Below the pieces are notes generated by a model, which ran no database searches, had not been told where the DNA came from, and saw only the letters and a program-made list of their open reading frames with translations. DNA of 64,000 nucleotides from Anthoceros angustus. Its lineage: Eukaryota > Streptophyta > Anthocerotopsida > Anthocerotales > Anthocerotaceae. Made by a program: the position numbers and the translations under genes. The stretch spans positions 1,106,090-1,170,089 of the forward strand of contig MU008151.1 of assembly GCA_010909165.1 (NCBI GenBank), in the 5' to 3' direction. How positions within the stretch are numbered: position 1 is the stretch's first letter; the number at the start of each line of letters is the position of its first letter. This document shows positions 1 to 12,383 of the stretch, piece by piece.

Positions 1-1440
1 ATGTTACAACACGGCAGGCCTCTCGCTCAAGATCAAACCTGACAAAGATGAACATGTTGAGACTCACCTGTCCGCAAAGGTATAGGCACTCAAACCATGT
101 CTTCAAGCCGGAGTTCTCCGAAGGCGAGGAATTGCTTGACTCGGAACGCCGGGTCCCGCTGTGCAAGCCATTTCGCCTTTGGTTAGGATAAAGCGGAAGA
201 TGGAAGATAGGAAACGAGTAGCAAATCATGGGGATGGCGCAGATTGTAGCCTCTTTCAAACCCGCTGCCTCGCCTCCACCGCACTGCGGTCACGGACAAA
301 GACCACCTGCTCGCACTTGACTCGCCCATGTGATCAAATCACAAGCAATAGGAAACTTGTTCCTTGACTCCATCTCGACATGGCAGGCCAAACCGCCCTC
401 CCTTCCTCCGCCTACCGACAAATTACAATGTTTTCAATTGATGGAAATTGGGGAATAGTTTATGAGATGGCAATTTATTCCGCACATCCTTACATGCAGA
501 AAGCATAAAACCAATGGACTCACATTGATCGCTTGTTATCCGCACTTCAGCCGTTATCCATTCATGTTTTCCGCCACCGATCTCATTCCAATTGCATACG
601 ACGAAGGTTGACAAGTGTTACACGCTTCCTTTACTCCTCTTTCTTCACATAACCGGCTTTGCAATGCGCGTGGAAGGCAAGTTTCATACAAGAATTTGTT
701 CTGCTCACACCAATCGCCAAAACACGCCCATACATCGGCTTCGCTTTCCATCTAAGAAAGGGTCATGGTGATACTCTCCGATTTCTCTTCCATATGAGGG
801 GTCAATACTGTGGCACGTGGTCTCTATTCCAAAGAGGCGTCACCCGAGCTCCCCACATGGTATACAAGAATCCCCAATGACGCCATCCTCCGCCCCTATA
901 TGTGCACATTCTCCAATAATCGGACCACGCTTCCCGCAAGGTACCTCCGTGTAGTCTCGCATCTCATCTTTTGATGGCGGTTGTTGTTGTCCGTTGTTTG
1001 GCATGTGATCGATGCCTTCTCGCCTCAATGCACTCTCCACGTGATCTCGACCTTCATCTCATCCGCTTCACAGACAATGTCTTGGGGAATGGATGTGGGG
1101 TGCGCACACATCCTCCCGACGCCTCCACGCTGCCATTTTTGTGTCCGTTGAGCCATTCCGCGACAGTAACGTGAGATGACTCGTTCCGATCTCCCAGGCC
1201 CTCACCATTTATATTTGATCGCCTTGGGTGTCTGGGCGAATCTGCGCATTGTCCTTGTTTAATTCTCGTACATACCATTATCAAGGACAAGTTTAGGGCG
1301 CATCGCTATTTCCCATGATCATGCTCTGTCCTACATATGTCACATGGCCTTCATGTCTGTATGTGGAAAATGTCCATGTTTTTCGCATGCATGTGCGCCA
1401 GCATTTATAGGCCGGTCGTCCTTGGGTGTCAGGAATAATT
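1..1440. other. No recognisable gene, anonymous repeat-like DNA
   Basis: Short open frames on both strands only; none shows a domain, a motif or a repeat I can name. The base composition resembles the degenerate retroelement DNA further right, so it is probably old transposon sequence, but I see no terminal repeat or coding motif to prove it. Confidence 0.4.
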
Positions 1441-1442
1441 AA

Positions 1443-1505
1443 GTACCATTACTCGATGTATTATACAATATTCAATGTATTAATACACTATTCGATGTAT
1501 GTCAT
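1443..1505. repeat. AT-rich short tandem repeat, about three units
   Basis: Three imperfect units of about 18-20 bp based on TTCGATGTATTATACA follow each other. This is a small microsatellite-like tract without further signals. Confidence 0.55.
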
Positions 1506-2579
1506 CCCGTGCCATTATCCAAGGATAAATCATCCGTCATCCCAAACTGTGGTAAAACCGGGGCACTCCCGAGGTCCTCCCACTATAGCGCCACACTTAT
1601 CCTAATCGCCAGCTTTGGGTTTTGTCCCATGAGATTGTGTGAAAGTTCGAGGCCTTATGATGATCATGACCACTCGCAGACACAACTCTCACCTTCTAAA
1701 CAAGCAAGGCGCCTTTGCTTGCAAAGAAAAATCACCACTTGCATCGTCAAACCAACTGACCCACTTAGCGGCCACATGTGTGCCCCGCCTTAACCAGCAG
1801 CCCGCCTGTGACCTCCCACACCGCGATTCGTCTACTTCTAAGACCACTCTTCTCCACCTGTGGGGCGCCTTTTACTTGACGGGATCATTCCCTTAGGCTC
1901 GCCTGTGGCCTTCCACTAACACCTACACCTCTAATCCTCTCATCTTCTCATCTTCTCATCTCTCTTCTCATCCTCTTCCTCCTATTCTAACCTCGATTCG
2001 GGCTTCTTGGCCGACTCGCCCTTACGGCTGGCACAGGGTCGGCCTCCACCAAGTTCTTCCTTGGAACTGGTGAGTTTGACACCACTCACCGTGGAGTCTT
2101 TCCTGTGGGCCTCGGGTCTCACCGAAAGTGTTCCACAGGCATCGCCACACACCCAGGCAAAGCAATTTCACAACAACCATTCACAAGGGAGCAACTGTTT
2201 AGGCACTTGCAGAGCAAGTCCTCCACCAAACACTCAAGCCACAACTGACTCTTCACATCACGAAATTTAAGAAATTCCTAATGGCAAAGGACTCGATGAG
2301 GGTGGGAAGGCAAAGACGTGATACTTTACTTTGTGAAATCCTCCTCCTTTTGCAGGAGGCCTTCCACATACACCTCCCTTAGGTGACCCTCCGCGGGTCA
2401 CCTTTTCCAATTTCTATTATTTCCTACCGCGATTTAATGCCACGCACCTAAGTTCATCTGGCCTTGGTGAAATTCTATTCTGTAATTTTCACCCAAGATC
2501 ACCAGGATGTCACCTATCTCTCCTATCCTTGCTATTCTCTCATAGTCCATTTATGGCCTTTGACCATATCCAGTCTTCA
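1506..2579. other. No recognisable gene
   Basis: Only short, mutually overlapping frames are present. A pyrimidine-rich CATCTTCTCAT tract near 1940-1985 is the only local feature. I see nothing else I can support. Confidence 0.4.
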
Positions 2580-5150
2580 CCCCTTTGGATTAGGGATGCG
2601 TCCATGGATTGGCTCCCTCGCCTCCTTTTGCTCTTGCCCCTTCGACCTTTGTCACCTTCCTAATGTGTGCAGTACAATCACCTTCCTCCATGGGCGGCGC
2701 CGGATTCCTTTGGTCTTCTGCACCGCCTTCGCGCACCTTCACCTCCGCCGCGCTTTTCCCATCAGCACTCATAGTCTGGGACTCTTGGGGTAGTTCATCA
2801 CCTACCATGGTAGTCTCAATTCTCTCTCCTTCCCCTTCTTCCTCTCCATCGGTGATGCCTCACGGGGTGAGTTCCTCTTTGCTCCTTCCTTGCTGGTTGG
2901 TTTGTCTAGACTTATCATGGAGCATGTTCTTCAAAAGTCTTCTTCCCCAATTGTCAGCCGATGTCTAACTTCTCCGGGCCCTTTTTGCATTCGACTCTTC
3001 TCCTGGCCCTGGTTCTTCTCTTGCTCGTGGGGGAAGGGAACTTCTCACCCCTCCTTCTTCTTTGTGGTGGGTCCTGCCTCGTCCTCCTCGTTGGTTGTCT
3101 CCCCACCTCATTCATGTCGCCACCCACAGCCCGGCTCCTAGCGATTAGCCACCCCGTGGTACTTGTTCACCGGCAGTGAGACTACCAGTTGTCTACCAGG
3201 TAGTCTGGCGACTACGTGGTGAGGTGTCACCTACCGTGGTAGGTTGACCCCAGGGAGGTGGGCTGTCCCCTCACTTGCTCTTCGCGCTATCTTCCACCTT
3301 TGGCGCTACGGCCGCTCCTCATCTCCTCACCCGCCCAGACTCCTCGAGTCCATTTCCTTTGATGGCCTCAGCCAGGCCTGGCCGCACTTGTTGCAGCACC
3401 TTTTGCCGATCATCATCATGAGGACCCAATGTCCTCCTCTACAAACGCAATTCGTTGTTGGCCTTCAAAATTCTATTGTGGAGGGCGAGCCCCAAGCTAT
3501 GATATTGCATTTGGAGATCATCAATCAGTGGGCCCTCTCCACCTCACACCTACCTTTGTAGGCGTCCCTTGGTCAATTCCCCACCTTGACTTGGAGGGTT
3601 ACATTTCCTTGCTTCCTTTAATTTGGCCAATTTTGCCTCAAGGGCATATTCCAAAATCGCAGCTTCCTCACTACCGGTGCACCACCTTCGATGCTCCTCC
3701 TCTTGGAACCTCCTTTGTTCAGCCACGGCCATTTTGCTTGGCAAACTTTTCCTTCTCCTCTGCCAAGGGACCCTCTCAGCTCCATTTGCGTAGGTCTTGA
3801 GCTTCGCCCAGCGCTTCTCCAAATTGAACCTCCGATCTCATGAATTCCTCTTCCATGTCACGGATCTTGATGGCAGGTATGGCCATCATCACGCTTCTTG
3901 GCGTCCAATTCTTTGGACCGCTATCTTCCCCCTCGCCGAGCCTGTTTTGCCTCCGCTCTTGCTCTGAATTGGCTGTTTAGCCATACATCTCCATGAATCC
4001 CTCGCGACACCTTCTCTTGACTGCACACGATCTTGAGCCGAGGTTGGTTGCATCCACTGAGTCACCATATATGTCATGCCTTTAGAACCCGGATTGGTGC
4101 ACACCCCACCGGCTGACTTCATTCTTTCCCACCAACCAAAAACCTTTGCACCGCTTCTCCACTTGCATAGGAGGATGCACCATTGGATATCTTGGACCGC
4201 AGGAAGTCGACATCCGCGGCTCTCGCAGCCTCGATGAAGGATTTCTTCGGCACGTAGTGCCTCTTTAATATGGCACCGCGCCACGTGCTCCCCTTTCCGG
4301 CCTCGACCCAAAATAGCTCCACAAAGATTCTCGCATCCTCCTGCTAGACTTGGGTACCGCCACAAAATAGCTTGGTCCGTGCAAGCCTTAAATTGCTAAG
4401 TCGCACCATCCGACCACATCCAATGCTCTCGTGGACTCTGTATCCATTTGACAAGAGTCCCCAATGTAGCATAAGGGCCGGACAAAGAGAGTGTCAGTCG
4501 TCATGTCATCACTAATGTAAAAGTGGTAAAACTTCGAACATTTAGGGTCCTCCTCCACCACGCCCCATCCGCATATATGTAACATGAACTAGAATAGTAA
4601 CTTGATCACTATGCCAAGGCATTGATTGTATCTCATTCAACTTGAAAAGCATAGTATGAAAAGTCCAAACTATCACATCCTGAAACCAATCAATGCACTT
4701 CAAACCTGTGGCTTGCCATCTTTGGACGTAGTCATGAAATGAAAGCAACAATTTATCCTTAAGAAATTCAATCACGATGATGGGTTTCAGAAACTAGCTT
4801 TATTCGACTTGGAGGTTCCGCCTCATTCACTCCCACCTTCCGATATTCAAGCACCGCCACTTCACTTCATCTCCGAAAATGCTTGTGAAACCTCCTTAGG
4901 ACAGAGGGCCAGCTTGAAACTCCACAGTGATTTACCAAGCAAACATTTTCGCCTATGCCACCTCATCCGGGCATAAACAGAGTGCACCATCTCTGGACGG
5001 ATGAAAAACATCTCCGGCGCGTGGCACTTGTCCCCTCCTCGTTCCTCCACACACCCCATGTACGCGGCACACGAGGTGCACCTTTGATGTGGCATCAAGA
5101 GCGTTCGTGAGTCTTTCAAAATGCCATCTCGACATGGTAACAACAATGTA
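2580..5150 (-). pseudogene. Degenerate minus-strand coding remnant, probably transposon-derived, family unknown
   Basis: Read on the minus strand, protein-like stretches follow one another in changing frames: a cysteine-bearing segment (about 5146-4862), a segment containing SFHDYVQRWQATGLKCIDWF (about 4775-4542), and a charged, probably coiled-coil part (about 3822-3550, with EEEHRRW and EYALEAKLAKLKEA). A hydrophilic Glu/Lys-rich tail lies near 2800. The frame changes and stops show it is broken. I do not recognise the family. A gag-like or other transposon protein is possible from the setting, but no RT, integrase or transposase motif is visible. Confidence 0.3.
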
Positions 5151-5179
5151 CATTTCTCTGGATTTGATGAAGAAGGGCT

Positions 5180-5750
5180 TCAGTCAATGCTCACAATCTT
5201 GATATCCGGATTCTCCTTTTGAAAGCGCAAAAATTGGCACATCTAAATGGGACACCAAGATGTGACCAAACAAAGTAGATAGAGTGGAGCGGTCACAGAA
5301 AGGACACAGAGCCACATGAAGTGCCCCACTCACAAAGTGTGAGCCTTGTATATCCTCGAGTGAACTCGAAGCTATGAACATGAACATTGCAGAGAGCAAA
5401 TGATCGAGCTGGCAAAGGAGGAGCCAGTGATGAGCCAGGGAGCTGGAACCCGACCAGAGCCGAGAGAATGAGAAGGAGCCGAGCAAATGAGCAATAGGTA
5501 AAATGACCGGAGCCAGAGCAAATGACAAGGAGAGCAAATGACAAGGAGCCGAGCAAATGAGCAGATAAAATGACTGAGCCGTGAGAAAATGAATACAGCT
5601 GTGGCAAATGACCATGGAGCGATAAATGATCGAGCGGCAAATGACCGTGAGCAAGAGTAACTAAACAAGAGCTGTGGCAAGCATGGCGCAAGCAAAGAGA
5701 CAAGAAGTGTCAAGCGAGGCCACAGAGGAAACTCGAACATGCAGAGTCAG
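5180..5750. repeat. Degenerate minisatellite with GAGCAAATGAC-like units
   Basis: Between about 5395 and 5660 variants of GAGC(A/C)AAATGACAAG recur many times with spacers of 10-25 bp. The long hydrophobic minus-strand frames over this stretch are translations of the repeat (rich in Leu, Ser, Phe, Cys) and not evidence of a membrane protein. Confidence 0.6.
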
Positions 5751-5819
5751 TAGCACGAAGCTGCGGTCATATACATAGTGATGATCCCGACGGCTTGTCA
5801 AACAAGTTAAAGGGTTAGT

Positions 5820-7000
5820 GGCGTGTTCAATTGCAAGAATAGACTAGCTTGCACTGGCAAGGAGACGCGCCACCACCAGCGCAGCACGCGCGGAAGCAAA
5901 GAAAGAGAAATTCGTGAACCGAATCACCGAGAGGTATCTAGGAAATGGATGATGTGCGTGCGGAAGACAAGAGGAGCCACCACGCCTCGCATCCTTGGAG
6001 TTGGAGGAAGGCCTTGACGCCGACTCCCAAAATTGCAAAATTTCCTTAACCCCTTGGGGCAAACAATCGAACGAGCCTTCCCCCACACACCAGCCGCCTC
6101 CTCGTGCACTTTGCAAAATCGCTGCGGTTTGAAGATGGCGTACAACTCACCGACCCCAAGGACTCGCCCAAGGCGCCAGCTTGCCTCACGTTAGTTAGCA
6201 CAATATTCATAAAGGTTTGTCTTGCCTTCAAGTGATCGACGCTTGTACACTCCGCATTTTTCACCGCCGATGTTTTGGAAGCGAGGGATGTGGCTCGAGC
6301 CTTCACCCCTACGCAAGAACGGGGAAGAATTCCTTGAGGCCACGAAGCGGAAAAAGCATCTAACACCTTAGCCTTGCTATCGAATTGAAGTGGGCAGTTC
6401 TACAACCGAAAACGTGGCCAAGTTCTCGAGCACGCCCACATTGTGCATCACAGGCCCCATCACGACTGGTGAGATCCCGCCTTTGCAGGAAATCGCCTTG
6501 ACCGCCTGGATGAAAGAGGACCTGTCTTGCCCTCGAGACTAGTTCCCTCCTCACTCATTGAGGGTTCTTCGATCCCGAGAAGCCGCCTCACACCCACCCT
6601 CCGCCGTATGATTATCACCGTGACAATCCTCCTCCATGCGGACTCCCGCCTCTTGCCTAACATCCGCTACGCACAAAGATGCTCCATCTTCCACACGCAA
6701 AGATGCAACTCGAATTTGCTTTTCCTCCACCGCCCAGTGCGTGTTTTGCACCTCAGAGGGAGGCGCTGAGCCATTCAATTCCCTTGCTCGCCCGGACGGG
6801 CTCCCTTCCCGCCTCCTCCTCTCGCAGCTCAAGATCGGGGCACATGGTTCACACACGGCACCGAGCGCCAAGCGCAGCTGGTGAAAGGTCTCGCAGACGT
6901 GAAGATGGCAGGTTATGCTCTCATCGGTGACAAGTGCTGCACCAACATGGGTACTTACCATCTTTTGAAAATCCCGCTTAGACAAAACTTTGAAATACAA
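5820..7000 (-). pseudogene. Degenerate minus-strand coding remnant of unknown type
   Basis: Minus-strand frames at 7000-6551 (149 codons) and 6366-5924 read like decayed protein, for example FMNIVLTNVRQAGALGESLG followed after a frame change by GELYAIFKPQRFCKVHEEA. No domain is recognisable. Its orientation matches the remnant at 2580-5150 and the gypsy element to the right, so it may be another part of an older element into which the gypsy element inserted. That is inference. Confidence 0.25.
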
Positions 7001-7205
7001 ACAAGTTTACACTTGTTTGTGACCATGCTTCACTTTCAGTGTTCCATGTTCACTTGACGACTGCTCTTGAAATTCGCGCCAGGGTACAACTTTGAAATTC
7101 CCGCTTATTCCAAACTTTGAAATTTGAACAAGTTCCAACTTCAGTGTGACAAAGACTCACTTTTAGTGTTCGTGTTCACTTGACGTTATGCTTGAAATTC
7201 AAATG
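6965..7205. repeat. Imperfect tandem duplication of about 125 bp
   Basis: Two diverged copies (about 6965-7085 and 7092-7205) share TTTGAAA(A/T)TCCCGCTTA, AACTTTGAAAT, a CACTTT(C/T)AGTGTTC block and GTTCACTTGACG in the same order. A weak third piece follows to about 7255. No coding potential is seen. Confidence 0.55.
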
Positions 7206-7490
7206 AGCTTGGTTGTGTGTCTTGTGCTCACTTTTGTATCCAAAGCTCACTTGTCCATCCATGATCAAGTAATTAAATACCAAATGCAAAATCATATCCT
7301 TAAGATCCGGGCATTTCCGTGGACTTGTTGCCATGCTCTTAGTTTTGGGAAAAAACTTGAATCACTTGATCATTATTCTAGCGAGGAGAGTTTTTGGAAG
7401 GTAAATATGTCCATGTGGACATATTTCACGTTCGTCGGCCCCACATAATGTGGTCTACCTAACTGCTTGCACCCATGCGAGGGGGCAGTA

Positions 7491-8042
7491 TGTTCTATTA
7501 GAACAAGACAAACATCAACAATCCAGAATCCATGGCTGGTGCCTACATATATAGGCAAAACCCCGGGAGTTCTCGATGAAGTGTCCACCCGTATCGATGG
7601 TGGGCACTTTATAATCCTACTTTCCTTGGCCTTGAAATAATAATATTTTATGTGTTTAACAGCCTATTCGTCCTTTTCCTTGATTTATGATTTTTATGTA
7701 TTTTCTAATATAAATCGCTATCTATATGCGCTATATCACTTACATGCATAACCATGCATATAGATTGCATGCGCCATGACACATCACCCGCCACATGTCC
7801 ACACATCACATGTCATCCTTCATCTCCATACGCATGCATACATGGCACACATGCATGGCATACATGTCATGTGCAGGCCATCCATGGGCCATGTACATGA
7901 CATCATCAAGCACTTGATCGGGCTTATGCGAGATGCTCCAATCGATATCTAGTCATTTCAAGATTCTTATGCCGGGATGCTCTAGTCGATATCCAATCAT
8001 AGAGTCTTAGGTGCTCTGTTTCCCATACAAGACAAGATGACA
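7491..8042 (-). repeat. 3' LTR of the gypsy element
   Basis: Direct repeat partner of 15976-16526. On the plus strand both start around TATTAGAACAAGACAAACAT and end CCCATACAA..AAGATGACA. Here the outer ends read TG...CA. It contains a shared TATATA motif, a CAT-rich stretch with many CATGCAT and ACATG words (about 7740-7905), and several small indels relative to its partner, showing that insertion is not recent. Confidence 0.85.
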
Positions 8043-9690
8043 TGGCCGCACAGCCGTGATAGCCGCATGCCTACCTAGCTGTCACAAAGCTAAGTCACTA
8101 AACACCACCGTCACATCTCGATCTCCTTGGCCTTGGCCCGAGCAACACCTAGATAATTGTCCTTGGCCTATGACCAAGGGCACTAAAGGCTGGTTTGCCT
8201 AAGAGAGGACATGACCCCCAGGAAACTTGGAGGCCTAGCCACCGGTTTCCCACAAAATTGTCTAGACCATGTGGCCTAGAAAAACACAACAATGCTACCA
8301 ACGCCCCCACCATCGAGAACGTAGCTTGTCCAACAGTGGTGCGAGGAGGAGGAATGGCGTCATCTTGAGATCCTCATCATCGATGGGTCTTCTTGTGCCT
8401 CTGCTTAATAGTAATCTCGCGCTTGAATCAGATCACAACTTTCTTCCACAAAGCGCTTGCATCGAATCGGGCTGAACAGGATGTGCCATCTGTCCATCCA
8501 TGTCCCCGTAAGCTGTTGGGTATAATTGAAAACGAACTGGGGAAGTGTAGATGTGGCGAGCCTCCGAGAGTTGAAAGCATTCTTCTCCTCTCGAGTCCAA
8601 GCACGATCAACATGAGGGGTCCTCAATTTGTTGGTCGAATGTAAACCGCGAGGCCATCCTACCACATGATGCCGTCGCAAATGATGGAACACTCGAAACC
8701 ATTCCTTGAGAAAAATCAAGCGACGAGGGTATGTGTCCTCAACAATTCCGGCAACCTCATCCCATCAAACCATTGATGCATTTGGAAGTGATGCTGCAAC
8801 TTCCTCCATGCACCCTCTCAGATAGCTTGTCCAGGCCCAAAGGCGCTTGTGACTGGAGCTCAAACAAATCCTGTTCCGGGATAATGCTCCACCGCATTTT
8901 CATGATGCTCCTCAACATACTGAGAAGATGTGAAGCTCATCATAACTTGGTGGAATGCCCTGCTCATCATATCGGGAGTAGAAGATGCTCCACTTACCCG
9001 CATCTTCATCATCCACAAATTGGGGTCCCATCCTCGAAACTTGCTTGAATTGAGACACTCATAGCAAACTCGGAGGGCATGATTCCAAGATCCACCTCGG
9101 CGAGACCTCCTCCATGGTGATGAAACCGCCCCTAGTGCAACGAATTTTCACAGACCGAAGCATAATCATGTGCACTGAGTAGGATCGGAGGCGCTCATTG
9201 CCTTGGCGGTTGCTCCGCCGCCTGCTGGGAGGCGATCTTGGTGTCCTCCGGCTGCCGCCTGACGTCCGCTCGGGTTGAGACCGCTTGCCTCAACTTGCCG
9301 GCTTCCATGTTAGGGAGGATGCTGGTCGCCCCTCTTGCGCTTGAGCGGTGGCCTCCTTCCGACGCTTCACCGCGTGATAGGGCAAGACTTTACGCCTTCT
9401 CATGCACGATGAATGACTCATGGCCGCCCTATCCAAAACAATGAAACCTTTAGAAACCGTGAGGAATTCTCAACTGAGCTTGGTTCTTGTGCAAATGATA
9501 TCCTCCTCGTAGCTATGTGTGCCCTCTTTGTTTCGGTGAATTAGACCCTTGCCTGCCTCTCCTCGTAATTCCTCTTCACAATTCCTTGCACATGCAGCCG
9601 GCTTCTCGAACAACTCTCGCCTTAGCATGTGCAAGATCCCATTCTGAATTTGGCCCCAAGCATCTTGTGTCCTTCTTCACAGCACTGCAA
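8043..9690 (-). other. 3' part of the gypsy element, no recognised domain
   Basis: Lies between integrase and 3' LTR on the element strand. A chromodomain or an extra reading frame could be expected here in some gypsy lineages, but I recognise neither. A minus-strand frame at 8719-8405 (104 codons) shows no known motif. Confidence 0.45.
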
Positions 9691-11074
9691 TCAGCTTCCA
9701 ACGTGTGTGAATTTAAGACACACATCGCACCACCTTCGTAAGAGCCACGTCACACTTAGCACATTACTGCTCACATAGCCATTCTCCTTCCGGAACACCG
9801 TCCGGGTTTGAGGCACAGATGGTAACCACCATACACACATAGCAACATGAATTCTCCATGTGTGCCCACACTCCTCACAGTGGCAAATCACCTGGTGGCG
9901 TGTCGAGGCACGTGTATCCAGTCGGGCAAATGGCATGGAGCCAAATGCTTCATGTGTTCCTTGCACCTTCGCCATCTCTTCCTTCAAGTTCAACCACACC
10001 TTGCTCACCAACTCGACAACTCTCAAGATAAGCCTCCGACATCCAACGCGTGCTCGGCAAGTACATCTCGGATGCAAACTTGCGCTTTGGGCTTCCACGA
10101 GCCCCACAGATAAGCATACCTCACTGGTCCCGGTGGGCCACAGCCAAATTGTCCATAGCCATGGGAAGAATTCTTTGAAATACTGCCTGGCTTGAACTGC
10201 CAAGCACATTTGCATCTTTGCTCCAATGTGGATGGACCACATTCGCAACACTGCACACGTCCGAATAACAAAAAGTATGGATGAAACTTCCAAGAGCGCA
10301 CACCGAGCACCCAACACGATGTAAGGGAGCAATTCATCCCAACACTTGGGCTCCACAGTAATGCAGTATTTCCTTAGTGCATCCTTGAAGGTCTGCACTA
10401 GCCTTTTCCGCTGGCCATCCCTGTGGATGATCCTCGATGTCCTCCTGTGATCAATGAGACTCGTCAGCAAGGTCCGGAATTCACCTAAACTCACTCGGTC
10501 CGTGAGCACCTCTGCGCAGCTCCCAAATCGGCTGAGCACACACGCAGAAAGCTCACTGGTGTAATGCGAGTTCTCCGTGGTAAGAACTACTTCAACCCAC
10601 TTAGAGAAATGCTCAATCATGACCATGCAATGTCGGTTACCTTGCTTTGTGAGAGGAAGCTCGCATAAGGTCAACCGACCATCTAAAGAATAGCCCCCCG
10701 ATTGGTAGGAGTGCAACACCACATCACGGGTGTTAAATCTAGCTTTGATCGCATCACATGCGCACACTTAGCCACCACCTTCTCGACATCCATACATCCC
10801 CACGTACGTACTCTTCAACATGTGGTGTCCTCTTCACACCAAAGTGGCCAAGGGTTTCGTGCACCTTGGTCACTATGCCCACTCTTTCCTCGGGACTTGG
10901 TACTTTCCTCACGAGTTCTCCTTCGATGTGACTCACCATCTTCCCATGAGTATCCGCCACGCTCGAGTTTAGCCAAGCCTGCTTACCATTCCGCAGCCTT
11001 CCTTCAAGAATCAGATGGCTTGAGGATGTCTCCAAACATCCCCGACGGACTGACATGTCCTTCTTCATGATCAT
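9691..11074 (-). pseudogene. Gypsy integrase remnant
   Basis: Integrase joins element DNA into the host chromosome. At 11074-10754 the zinc-binding start is recognisable: PSPEERVGIVTKVHETLGHF, the His part of the HHCC finger, followed by VKRT. The catalytic core continues in a 358-codon frame (10767-9691): IEHFSKWVEVV around the first acidic residue region, VLTDR around the second Asp, then QTFKDALRKYCITVEPKCWDE. The stretch where the third catalytic Glu is expected reads DGQRKRLVQ and seems changed. The last 150 residues or so look frame-shifted. The long frame is therefore not an intact protein. RNase H lies directly upstream on the element strand. Confidence 0.8.
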
Positions 11075-11164
11075 CTATCCCGCCATGAGTGCCATGAAGC
11101 CGCCGGGTGCACCATCATGTGCCCCTCATCCTGCCGAGCTCTGACATCCTTGTCACTTCATCGC

Positions 11165-11480
11165 TTAGCCCATCCGCATTGTGATGCACCTTGCACCGCC
11201 TGCACGATCTCCATATCGCATTTCGAGAGCACCACCGGCTAGCTTACCACTCAACTTCATGTTGGTCATCACCAATGAAGTGATGATCCGTGACTGTGAA
11301 AACGCCTTCCATACGATAGACCTCAAATGCAATCGCCCATACCGCAAGAAGACACTCTCCCTCATATGAGGAGTAGTTCATGAGTTGTTAGATCGGCTTG
11401 CATAAGCTATCACTCGCTCAACACCATCTCGCACTATGTTGTGACAACACCGCTCAATTCAGCTCCATGCAGAGTGAAAG
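11165..11480 (-). pseudogene. Gypsy RNase H remnant
   Basis: RNase H removes the RNA strand during reverse transcription. The minus strand shows, over two frames, ECLLAVWAI, VFTVTDH and MTNMKLSGKLA, then a tail reading HNADGLS. These match the end of gypsy RNase H, where the usual words are YEGECLA, TDH and NADGLSR. Frame changes separate the pieces. It sits between the RT remnant and the integrase zinc finger, as expected. Confidence 0.75.
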
Positions 11481-11485
11481 GGTGA

Positions 11486-12383
11486 TCAAAATTCCCGCAA
11501 GATAGGCTTCTCCGCCAACTGGTCCCAAGATCTTGCCAAGCCCCCTCGGTCTTGGTCCCATTTCCACGCAATGTCTTTCTTCAACAGCTCATGAGGTTTA
11601 CATGTGAACCGAGGTCCTTCATAAACCTGTAATAGTTCACCAAACCTGGAAGGCTCTAAGAGCGCATCCTTTGGTCTAGGCATTTGCATCACGGCGCACC
11701 TTAGCCACCGAGGCATGATGCCTCCGGTACTATCTCATGCCCCAGTACTACCGGAAAGCAAACTTGCATTTCTTAGGATGAGCTTTCAAACGAGCTTGAC
11801 TGTAGCAATATCTCTAGATGCTCCATATGTTCTTCGATTGTCTCATCAAGACCGGATATCATCTATGTAGCAACGCACAAATGGCCTACTCTAGATCCGC
11901 ATTCTTTGGAAATATAGAAGCATTTTTCAGCCCAAACGGCATTGTCTCCCACTCCCAAAGCTGGTCCTTCCCCGTAAAGTCTTGCACTTGTCCCGCTCTT
12001 CAATCACAATTTGGTTGAAGCGAGCGAAGTCCAAGCGGTAAAGAACTTTGCCTTACCTATGGCATCGAAAATCTCGTCTGAGTAGGCATGCTCCATAGGA
12101 GTCACCTCGCTTTAGAGGTCGGTAGTCGCCACACATCCTCCGTCCTTCCATTCACCGTTCTCATCCTTCTTGAGCGGTAGGACGCAGCATATATTGAGAG
12201 CTTGATTTTCTTATCAACCCCGCTCAACAACTCTTGACGCTTTGTCAACAATCTCCCATTCTGCTGAGCGATGGCGGTCCTCCTCAAGACGGGCTCTTCA
12301 TGAGTCGTCACTACTTTGAACTTGATCTTCTCATACCCACCTCCTTCCAAGAATGCAAAAGCACCCTTGTTTTTCTCAAGCAT
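11486..12383 (-). pseudogene. Gypsy reverse transcriptase remnant with YIDD box
   Basis: Reverse transcriptase copies element RNA into DNA. In order on the minus strand I can read: the entry segment KIKFKVVTTHEEPV and AQQNGRLLTK (12383-12150), GDYRPLK (about 12125), LDFARFNQIVIEERDKCKT, MPFGLKNA in another frame, the catalytic CYIDDI (YIDD at 11869-11858), EEHMEHLE, LKAHPKKCKF and LGHEIVPEG, then the RT-RNase H connection with LLKKDIAWKWDQD (11716-11486). The motif order is complete, but at least six frame changes and several stops make it inactive. Confidence 0.88.

Noticed and set aside
3889-4365. 158-codon minus frame as a gene
   Set aside because: Two other minus frames over the same stretch look equally protein-like and continue the neighbouring remnants better; no domain supports this one.
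5395-5660. CRISPR array or membrane protein gene
   Set aside because: Units are degenerate, closely spaced and without unique spacers, and the hydrophobic frames are translations of the repeat. The setting is eukaryotic.
7740-7905. CATGCAT-rich stretch as a seed-type regulatory (RY) cluster
   Set aside because: The words occur in both LTRs as part of a low-complexity CATG run; a regulatory role cannot be supported from sequence alone.
9691-10767. 358-codon open frame as an intact gene
   Set aside because: Only its first half matches integrase, and the catalytic Glu region is altered. The rest has no family signal and follows a frameshift, so it is a pseudogene piece.
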